Source: Candidatus Dormiibacterota bacterium
GTDB taxonomy: Bacteria > Chloroflexota > Dormibacteria > UBA8260 > Bog-877
Assembly: GCA_003133485.1 (NCBI GenBank)
Contig: PKXR01000196.1
Coordinates: 318 to 8,955, forward strand
Length of the DNA: 8,638 nucleotides
Reading direction: 5' to 3'
Shown: piece after piece, positions 1 to 5,156 of the stretch
How the letters are laid out: each line of letters opens with the position of its first letter
Position numbering within the stretch: position 1 is the stretch's first letter
Program-made: the position numbers and the translations under genes
Notes under the pieces: model-generated
Told to the model about the DNA's origin: nothing
The model's database searches: none
The model's input: the letters and a program-made list of their open reading frames with translations, nothing else

Positions 1-451
1 TGATGGAGGAGGGCTATCGGGTGGTCGCTGAGAACAGTAAGCCCGGGGTAGCCGCGGAGCCGGGTCAGCTTCACCCGCGGGGTCCGGGGCGACAACAGGC
101 TAAGCACGCGGATTCCTCCCAATGGGGCATACGCCGCCGCAGCGACCGCCGCGTTACCAGAGGAAGAGATGACCGCCTGGCGGCCTCCAGAGGCTACCAG
201 TGCCGAGCAGAGCAGGCTGAGGCACCGAGCCTTATGGGAGCCGGTGGGGGAGTGGTCCTCTCTTTTCAGCCGGAGCGCTGGGATACCGAGGGCCCGGCCC
301 AGCTCATCGGCGGGCTCCAACGCAGTGCCGCCCTCGCCGAGGGAGAGCTGAGATCCGGCCGCTAGACTGACGCCGAACAGTTGGGCGTGGATCCACTGCC
401 CCCGGGGAGCGGCTCCGGTCGACTCAGATCCAGTCATCGAGGAGGTCTAAG
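1..451. other. Region without a convincing gene, upstream of the lysW-like gene
   Basis: I see no supported gene here. One plus-strand frame is open from the left edge to a TAG at 363-365, but its product is Arg/Gly/Pro-rich, has erratic third-position bases over most of its length and matches no family I know. Its last 35 or so codons look somewhat more gene-like, so the 3' end of a gene entering from the left cannot be excluded. Small G+C-rich inverted repeats occur: CCGC 52-55 and GGGT 62-65 pair with ACCC 73-76 and GCGG 77-80, and CCCTC 331-335 pairs with GAGGG 339-343. In DNA of this composition such stems are expected by chance. I found no tRNA, tmRNA, RNase P or T-box signature. A TAGACT hexamer at 363-368 could be a -10 element for the downstream gene, but it has no recognisable -35. 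Confidence 0.4.
439..446 (+). promoter_or_regulatory. Ribosome binding site of the lysW-like gene
   Basis: GAGGAGGT at 439-446 is a near-perfect Shine-Dalgarno sequence, five bases before the GTG at 452. It is the strongest ribosome binding site I see in the window. It fixes the start of a gene that would otherwise be dismissed as too short, and favours a translated product. Confidence 0.8.
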
Positions 452-625
452 GTGAGCGCCATCAGTACTCTCGCCAAGAACTGTCCCGACTGCGGCGCCG
501 ACCTCGACCTCGGTGATATAGAGGAAATCGGGGACTTGGTCGACTGTCCCAACTGCGGGGCCACCTTCGAATTGGTGGCCTTGACGCCCCTCACTTTGGC
601 TCCCTTTGAGGACGAGGAGAAGTAG
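452..625 (+). CDS. LysW-like amino-group carrier protein (57 aa, two CxxC zinc motifs)
   Basis: A 57-residue acidic protein starting at GTG behind a strong ribosome binding site. It has two zinc-ribbon knuckles, CPDCG (residues 11-15) and CPNCG (32-36), followed by a segment ending ALTPLTLAP (43-51). Spacing and flanking residues follow LysW of Thermus thermophilus almost position for position (CPECGAEL, then GELVVC, then CGAELEVVGLDPLRLEP, from memory). LysW family proteins carry 2-aminoadipate or glutamate, joined by LysX/ArgX to the side-chain carboxyl of a C-terminal Glu, and so protect the amino group during lysine, ornithine or secondary-metabolite synthesis. Odd here: the conserved EDWGE tail is absent and the protein ends EDEEK, with Lys last. 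No lysX, lysZ, lysY or lysJ is in view. It converges on the MurD-like gene, overlapping its 3' end by 35 bases. Family membership is well supported; carrier function is uncertain. Confidence 0.75.
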   Translation: MSAISTLAKNCPDCGADLDLGDIEEIGDLVDCPNCGATFELVALTPLTLAPFEDEEK

Positions 626-2144
626 CGCTCCGCACCGCCTGCCGGAAGCCGCCTTCTCGGTAGTGGGCGGTGAAGAATCCCGGGCAGGCGGGGGAGAGCA
701 GCACCGCCTCCCCGGGCTGGACCAGCTGCGTCGCCAGCGCGACCGCTTTCTGCAGCTTCTCCTCCCGGTGCACTACGTCATCGAGTCCCGCCCGGGCCAG
801 CTCTCCGGCCAGACGGTCCGAGCCCGATCCGGGCAGCAGAACCACTGACCGGACCGCTCCTCCAACCAGTCCCGCCAACTCTGTGAATTCGATGCCCTTG
901 TCTTCGCCTCCCGCGATCAGGACGCACGGACGGCCGAGGCCCCGGATCGCTGCGACAGTGGACTGTGGCGTAGTGCTGGAGAGGTCGTCGACGTAGTCCA
1001 CTCCCTGGTGCTGCCGGATCAGCTCGGTGCGATGCCGCAGCGGCCGGAACCCCTCGATTGCCGCGGCCGCTCGATCCAGCAGGTGGGGTCTCGGTTCCGT
1101 CAGCCCGGCCAATACGCTGAGCGCGGCCCGTACGTTGCCGAGGTTGTGCTGCCCCAGCAGCGGCACCCGCGACGTGGGCATCACCAGGTGGACGGCGCCG
1201 CCCCAGCGCAGGCGGAGCATCCCGTCATCTTCGAATGCTCCGTCCAGACCATCCAGACCCTCCACCTTCTCGGCGAACCGCAGCTGGTGGATTCCGCTCG
1301 CCAACCCGCCACCCTCGGAGCTGAGCCGGTCATCCCCGTTCAGGACCGCTACCTCGCACCCGGGTAGTTCGAAGATGCGGCGCTTGGTAGTGATGTAACC
1401 GGACAGTCCCTGGTGCTCGTCCAGGTGGTTTGGGGTGATGTTGGTTAGGCAGCCCACCCTGGGGGCGCGCTCCAGCTGCAGCAGCTGCCGGTTGCTGATC
1501 TCCAGCACCAGGCAGCCCGCTCCGTCGTCCCGGGCCACCTCCTCCAGTGCCTGCCGGTCATGGCGGTCATTGCCGGCCAGCCATACGGTGGGGTAGAGCG
1601 CACTCCGGGTGAGGATGGCCGCCACCAGCGCGCTGGTCGTCGACTTGCCGTGGCTGCCCGTGATCCCGATCACCTCGCCCTGGGCCAGGTCGAGATAGGC
1701 CTGGATCAACGAGTAGAAGGGATGGCCCCTCTGCTTCAGCTCCTGAAGTGGTGCGTTGGCTGCGGAGAGGAACCAGGCCTGAGTGGGGATGACCAACGCC
1801 GAACTCTCCACCCCCTTGAGGTAGTCGTCGGCCAGCTGCAGCGAGCTCAGGCCCTGGAGCAATCGGTCCAGCCGGTCCCGGCGCTCTTCCCGGCAAAGCC
1901 CGGCGTGGGCCAAGTGGTGAGCTTGTACCAGGCTCTCCAGGTCCGGTTGCTGATCGTGGCCGACCAGCTTGGTGAAGCCGGCGGCCAGCAGGTAGCGAGC
2001 CATCTCGCCCCCTTCTACGCTGGCCACCCCGACCAGGTCGATCCGGCGGTGGCGCAGTTCGTCCAGGGCGGGAGGCACCCGGATCAGAGGGCCCCCTTCG
2101 TGAACTGACGCGGTCGCCGGTCCGGGTGTTCCGGGAACCTTCAT
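591..2144 (-). CDS. murD: MurD-family ligase (UDP-MurNAc-L-Ala:D-Glu ligase-like), diverged
   Basis: A 517-residue Mur ligase, longer than usual for MurD (about 440-460). Seen: P-loop GITGSHGKSTT (160-170), catalytic Glu in LEIS (215), metal-ligand His in PNHLDEH (240), the Lys that is carbamylated in Mur ligases (K254), GQHNLGN (331-337), HR (371-372), Asp386, GGEDKG (412-417) and LLSPAC (483-487). MurD adds D-Glu to UDP-MurNAc-L-Ala in the cytoplasm using ATP. Diverged points: the N-terminal nucleotide-binding loop reads GVASVEGG instead of the usual GLGxSG/TG type, the usual NDSKATN motif reads DDLSSTT, and the residues after SPAC differ from the usual AS-D-F pattern. A muropeptide-recycling or gamma-glutamyl ligase paralogue is therefore possible. 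The ATG start lies 10 bases after the NlpC/P60 stop and has no clear Shine-Dalgarno, suggesting coupling; GTG at residue 23 is an alternative. Third gene of the operon; its 3' end overlaps the lysW-like gene. Confidence 0.8.
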   Translation of the reverse strand: MKVPGTPGPATASVHEGGPLIRVPPALDELRHRRIDLVGVASVEGGEMARYLLAAGFTKLVGHDQQPDLESLVQAHHLAHAGLCREERRDRLDRLLQGLSSLQLADDYLKGVESSALVIPTQAWFLSAANAPLQELKQRGHPFYSLIQAYLDLAQGEVIGITGSHGKSTTSALVAAILTRSALYPTVWLAGNDRHDRQALEEVARDDGAGCLVLEISNRQLLQLERAPRVGCLTNITPNHLDEHQGLSGYITTKRRIFELPGCEVAVLNGDDRLSSEGGGLASGIHQLRFAEKVEGLDGLDGAFEDDGMLRLRWGGAVHLVMPTSRVPLLGQHNLGNVRAALSVLAGLTEPRPHLLDRAAAAIEGFRPLRHRTELIRQHQGVDYVDDLSSTTPQSTVAAIRGLGRPCVLIAGGEDKGIEFTELAGLVGGAVRSVVLLPGSGSDRLAGELARAGLDDVVHREEKLQKAVALATQLVQPGEAVLLSPACPGFFTAHYREGGFRQAVRSATSPRPQREPK

Positions 2145-2154
2145 CGCGGCTAGG

Positions 2155-3066
2155 TTAGCGCGAGGGGCCGACGGCTCCTGGCACTCGGCGAATGGTGAGA
2201 ACCTGATAGCGACTCCGGAACTCGCTGAGCTGCTCGCGGCGCACCTCGTGCAACTCTCGGCAGGCATGAACCACCTCGCCATCGCCCAGGGAGAGGGCGA
2301 CGTGGCTGGTCCGCTGCGGACCCCGGTGAACGGCGCAGATGAGGTCCCCCTCCCTGAGCTCTGCCAGCCGGACCCGATCACCGACCTTCCGCTGGGCACG
2401 ACTGTTGCGGGGCAGCAGCACGCCGGCACTGAGATAGGCGCGCCAGATTAGCCCAGAGCAATCAACTCCCTGACCGCCGGTTCCCCCGAAAACGTACGGT
2501 CGACCGATCAGGTCCAGGGCGGTCTTCTCCACCACCTTCGAATCCCAGCCGGCCCGCGGCGCAACCGCGATTCCCGGCGGGTCCGCTGGCGGAGCTGGTC
2601 CAAAGTGGAAGCGCGCTGATCTGGGGACCCAGCCGACCGCCTCCCCCGGCGCCCTGACCAGGTACTGCCCGCTCCGGACGGCGAGCAACCCGGCGGCCGG
2701 GTCGCCCGGGAGCAGCTGGGTAGTCAGCTCCTGCCGCTTGTCTTCGACAGCTGGCCGTCGCCGCCAGATGTCGAGCGGTTGTGATTCGGCGTGGAGGACC
2801 ACTCGGACTCGGCGGGTGGCCAGCACGAGAAGACGGCAACTGCCTTCGGGCCAGAACTCGGCCACCAGGCGCCGCAACTCCTCAGCCTGGGACGGCAGGG
2901 CGACTGATCCCAGCAGTTTTCCTTCCGTGAAGTTAACGTCGATTAGGGCATCTCCATACCGGGAAGCTGCCTCGGTGCGCACCCGCTCGATCTCCCGCTC
3001 CAGCCTCCTGATCGTCGCGCTCTGGGGTGAGGTCAAAGCTCGGAAGTCCCCAGCAGTCGGCGCCAT
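2155..3066 (-). CDS. SH3b + NlpC/P60 cysteine peptidase, predicted cytoplasmic (YkfC/DPP VI-like)
   Basis: A 303-residue protein. Residues 17-70 are charged and helical. About 88-155 read as a bacterial SH3 domain (IWRRP, TQLLPGDP, GWVPRS). The C-terminal NlpC/P60 domain begins near 175, with catalytic Cys203 in VDCSG, His255 in SHVAL and a third polar residue, His267, in VVHA. There is no signal peptide or membrane segment. This combination resembles YkfC and Bacillus dipeptidyl peptidase VI, cytoplasmic enzymes that cut the gamma-D-Glu-diamino acid bond of muropeptides bearing a free N-terminal L-Ala; substrate here is inferred. It is the middle gene of the operon: its ATG lies inside the DUF1444-like gene (34-base overlap) and its stop is 10 bases before the MurD-like start. 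A TTG at residue 12, overlapping the upstream TGA stop, is an alternative start. A GGACGG sits almost directly against the ATG, too close for an ideal ribosome binding site. Confidence 0.85.
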   Translation of the reverse strand: MAPTAGDFRALTSPQSATIRRLEREIERVRTEAASRYGDALIDVNFTEGKLLGSVALPSQAEELRRLVAEFWPEGSCRLLVLATRRVRVVLHAESQPLDIWRRRPAVEDKRQELTTQLLPGDPAAGLLAVRSGQYLVRAPGEAVGWVPRSARFHFGPAPPADPPGIAVAPRAGWDSKVVEKTALDLIGRPYVFGGTGGQGVDCSGLIWRAYLSAGVLLPRNSRAQRKVGDRVRLAELREGDLICAVHRGPQRTSHVALSLGDGEVVHACRELHEVRREQLSEFRSRYQVLTIRRVPGAVGPSR

Positions 3067-3911
3067 CCCGTCCGGGCGGGCCGCAGGTGGGTCTCCTCGG
3101 GATGGAGCTCCAATGAGCGGCCATCGGTGGTCAACAGCACAGGGCTCAAGGGAAAGCTAGCCAGTCTGTAGAGGCGGCGAACCAAGTCGACCATTCTCTT
3201 CGGGGCAGCCTCCTCGCCCACCGCGGCCACCACCATGGCCCGGTCGGGAGCGGCCAAGGTAGCTTGGCCATCTCCGAGTTGGCCCAGCTTCTCCAGGAAG
3301 GATGGCACCAACAGGAGGCTACTGGAGAAGAGGTTGTCGTCGGTGAAGAGCCAGGTGCGCTCCTCCCCGGCCGCAGCCAGCATCGGGTTCCAGCTGGTTA
3401 GCCGAAGTGCGGTGTTGCGGTCGGCGTGCTGGACGAGTTCCCCCTCGTTTAGGCCGCCAGCCTCCGCTTCGGCTCGGGAAACCCCTCGCATTGCGTCTCC
3501 TGGCAGCGTTTCCGCGACAAAGGCCAGTAGCCCGCCGGGCAGTTCCCGGGTGGCCAGCTCGGCATAGCGGCTGTAGCGCCGGATGCTCCTCTCCGTCCTG
3601 AGGCACCAGACCAGAGCGCCGGGGTCCGGCGCCGAGCCAGTTCGCTCGGGGTGCTGTTCGGCCGTGCTCAGCCGCGGCCCGGCACCAGTCACGAAGCGGG
3701 AAACCGCAGCTGGGATCGACCCGCCGGGTTGGCCCACCTCCGCGAAGAGGGAGTCCAGTGACAGGGTAACCTCGGTCCGTTCCCTGCGGCCGAGGATTCC
3801 GAAGCCCGCCTTGCCTGGGCCGAATTCCCAGCTCGAGTACCGGGACCGTAACTGGGTGATCACCCGCTCCTGGAGCTGCTGTCGAACTGGGTCGAGGCGA
3901 AAGGCGGGCAT
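3033..3911 (-). CDS. DUF1444-like protein of unknown function
   Basis: A 292-residue soluble protein with no signal peptide or membrane segment. Residues 188-231 (LFTDDNLFSSSLLLVPSF onward, to VVAAVG) follow the pattern I associate with DUF1444 (Bacillus YtpQ): an aromatic/Asp start, a serine-rich helix, then a strand ending in a substrate-like AxPDR motif. DUF1444 has no established function; the assignment rests on pattern memory and could be wrong. It is the first gene of a minus-strand operon with the NlpC/P60 peptidase and the MurD-like ligase; its last 34 bases overlap the peptidase gene, so translation is probably coupled. The ATG has no good Shine-Dalgarno and lies in a G+C-rich stem-loop. 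GTG at residue 17 (3863-3861), preceded by AGGAG with a short spacer, is a possible alternative start. Codon use matches the neighbours, and both ends look intact. Confidence 0.6.
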   Translation of the reverse strand: MPAFRLDPVRQQLQERVITQLRSRYSSWEFGPGKAGFGILGRRERTEVTLSLDSLFAEVGQPGGSIPAAVSRFVTGAGPRLSTAEQHPERTGSAPDPGALVWCLRTERSIRRYSRYAELATRELPGGLLAFVAETLPGDAMRGVSRAEAEAGGLNEGELVQHADRNTALRLTSWNPMLAAAGEERTWLFTDDNLFSSSLLLVPSFLEKLGQLGDGQATLAAPDRAMVVAAVGEEAAPKRMVDLVRRLYRLASFPLSPVLLTTDGRSLELHPEETHLRPARTGWRRLLGTSEL

Positions 3912-3928
3912 GGGTCAGCCTGCCCGCC
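3903..3928 (-). repeat. Perfect inverted repeat across the DUF1444-like start codon
   Basis: GGCGGGCA (3903-3910) and TGCCCGCC (3921-3928) are exact reverse complements separated by 10 bases. On the minus-strand transcript they would form an 8-bp, almost all-G+C hairpin. The A of the annotated AUG (3911) falls in the loop and the next two bases in the stem. Such a structure would hinder initiation at this codon, so it is either a translational control element or a sign that the true start is elsewhere. Confidence 0.5.
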
Positions 3929-4586
3929 GGGGAGAGGCCGCTTCGTCGACTGTCATCCGAAACGGTGCGCTGTGCTCGCGATTCGCCAAGACCGAGCGTA
4001 AGACATCCACATATCTGCTCTTTGTAGGGTGCGCCACGGTGGCCCACGCGTGGTGGGACCAGCAGGTGCTGGCCTGGCACGAACATTACGCTGCCCACGA
4101 AGGGCGACCTGTCCTGGGGTGATCCCTCGCGACCGACAGATGGCCTCGCTGCCCCCAGGCAGCGGATCGCGATGGCGTCCAGGCGAGCGATAATCGCCGC
4201 GCGCTCGATTGTGGAGCGCGTGGCCCGGCTCCTGTCGACCGAAGTGCCCTGGGGCGACACCCTCGGTGACTAGGCGGTCAGGGGTAACTCGCATCGGGCT
4301 GTGACCGGGCCGGTGTCGACGGGGCGCCGCGAGCGAATTTCTCGATGCGGTAGATGCCGCCACCTCTGCACCGGCGCGGCGGTGCCGCTCCCGAAGCATG
4401 CCGGCTAGACTTCCCGCGCATGGCGCCTAGGCGCATCAGCGTGCCGCTAGGCCACCGCTCGAATTTAGGCTGGCGCGCAGCTGCGGAAGCCCAGGTTCCT
4501 TCATTGGTCCGAACCGCGGACTGCAGCTATCGGCGCGGATTCATCACTTCGGTGATGGCCGGAGACCTCTGACGAAAAGTAGCCCG
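3912..4586. other. Intergenic region without a supported gene
   Basis: This 675-base stretch lies between the divergently placed DUF1444-like operon (minus) and the frameshifted membrane-protein gene (plus). Open frames exist on both strands, but their products are rich in Arg, Gly, Pro and Ser and match no family I know. A short plus-strand reading at 4172-4273 (33 residues) looks helical but has no ribosome binding site. A 12-bp palindrome, GCGCCTAGGCGC, lies at 4423-4434. No tRNA, terminator or insertion-sequence end is evident. The promoter for the DUF1444-like operon should lie near 3930-4050, but I cannot identify a convincing -35/-10 pair. Confidence 0.45.
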
Positions 4587-5109
4587 TTGTCGGAGGAGCG
4601 TTCGTCGGCCAGCCGCATCCCGCTGAATCTCCACGCTCTAACAATTTTTCTCACCGCCATCTCTCTACTTTATCCAACGGCGTTGCTTTGGGTCGCGGTC
4701 GTGGTCATACCGGCTGTAGGGATGGTCTCGGTAGTGATCGGCGAGCTGATTCTTGCGATTCTGGTGACACTCGTCGCGATTCACCGCGACCGACACCCAG
4801 GTCTCTGCGAAGGGGCACCCCAGGAACATATCGCACATCGTGATTCGTGTCAGCAACCTAATCGTCGACCGTCTTCACCCGCACTTCACGGCGAGTATCT
4901 CGGGAGAGGACACCGCATTCTGGCGGACTATCGGCGGAGCTATCGTCGTCCAAGCGCACTCCGAGCGCACCCTGATTATCACTCCACCCCGGGGAACGCC
5001 GGTGGCGGCAACGGCTCCTTTTGTAATTCTCGCCGTGACGTCTGAGCCGGAAACGGTGAGTTCGACCCAGCAAGTCGTGGTGCCACCACGGTCCACCGAC
5101 TCGGGCTGA
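4587..5109 (+). pseudogene. Frameshifted gene: membrane segments followed by an Ig-like beta-sandwich domain
   Basis: Two reading frames continue one another. From 4587 (TTG, no clear ribosome binding site), residues 15-65 are strongly hydrophobic (LHALTIFLTAISLLYPT, then ALLWVAVVVIPAVG and beyond) and would form two or three membrane helices. After about 4782 this frame becomes Arg/His/Pro-rich and unprotein-like. The +1 frame, open from 4768 to the TGA at 5107-5109, then reads as a beta-sandwich: QVSAKG, HIVIRVSN, a central FW, LIITPPRGTP, APFVILAVTSEP, QQVVVPP. This resembles the NEW3/NPCBM-associated Ig-like domains common in actinobacterial secreted and membrane proteins. A one-base indel near 4779-4800 would join them. 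Base composition is lower than in the flanks (28 G/C of 60 at 4621-4680). Alternatives are a sequencing error in an intact gene, or two unrelated fragments. It converges on the VWA gene 47 bases away. Confidence 0.45.
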
Positions 5110-5156
5110 CCATCGGTGTTGGTTTCTCATGACCCGCTGCAACACTGTGGAGTTCC

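Noticed and set aside
225..300. Stretch resembling part of a cobalamin riboswitch (GGGAGCCGGTG, then CCGGAGCGCTGGGA)
   Set aside because: The rest of the B12-box core and the spacing do not match, and the downstream gene has no cobalamin link.
3..365. Plus-strand open frame of 120 codons at the left edge
   Set aside because: Composition and codon use look non-coding over most of its length, there is no ribosome binding site and no family resemblance. A partial gene 3' end remains possible but is not supported.
2145..2429. Longer start for the MurD-like gene at 2429
   Set aside because: The extra 95 residues are antiphase translation of the conserved NlpC/P60 catalytic domain and resemble no Mur ligase N-terminus.
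3319..4260. Long minus-strand open frame overlapping the DUF1444-like gene
   Set aside because: It is the out-of-phase shadow of that gene: Arg/Gly/Pro-rich with no recognisable domain.
4172..4273. Possible 33-residue plus-strand peptide with helical character
   Set aside because: No ribosome binding site, no recognised family, and the frame is open upstream without a start. Chance is likely in G+C-rich DNA.
4423..4434. 12-bp perfect palindrome GCGCCTAGGCGC
   Set aside because: It stands alone, has no second copy or associated gene, and a self-complementary 12-mer of this composition is not surprising.
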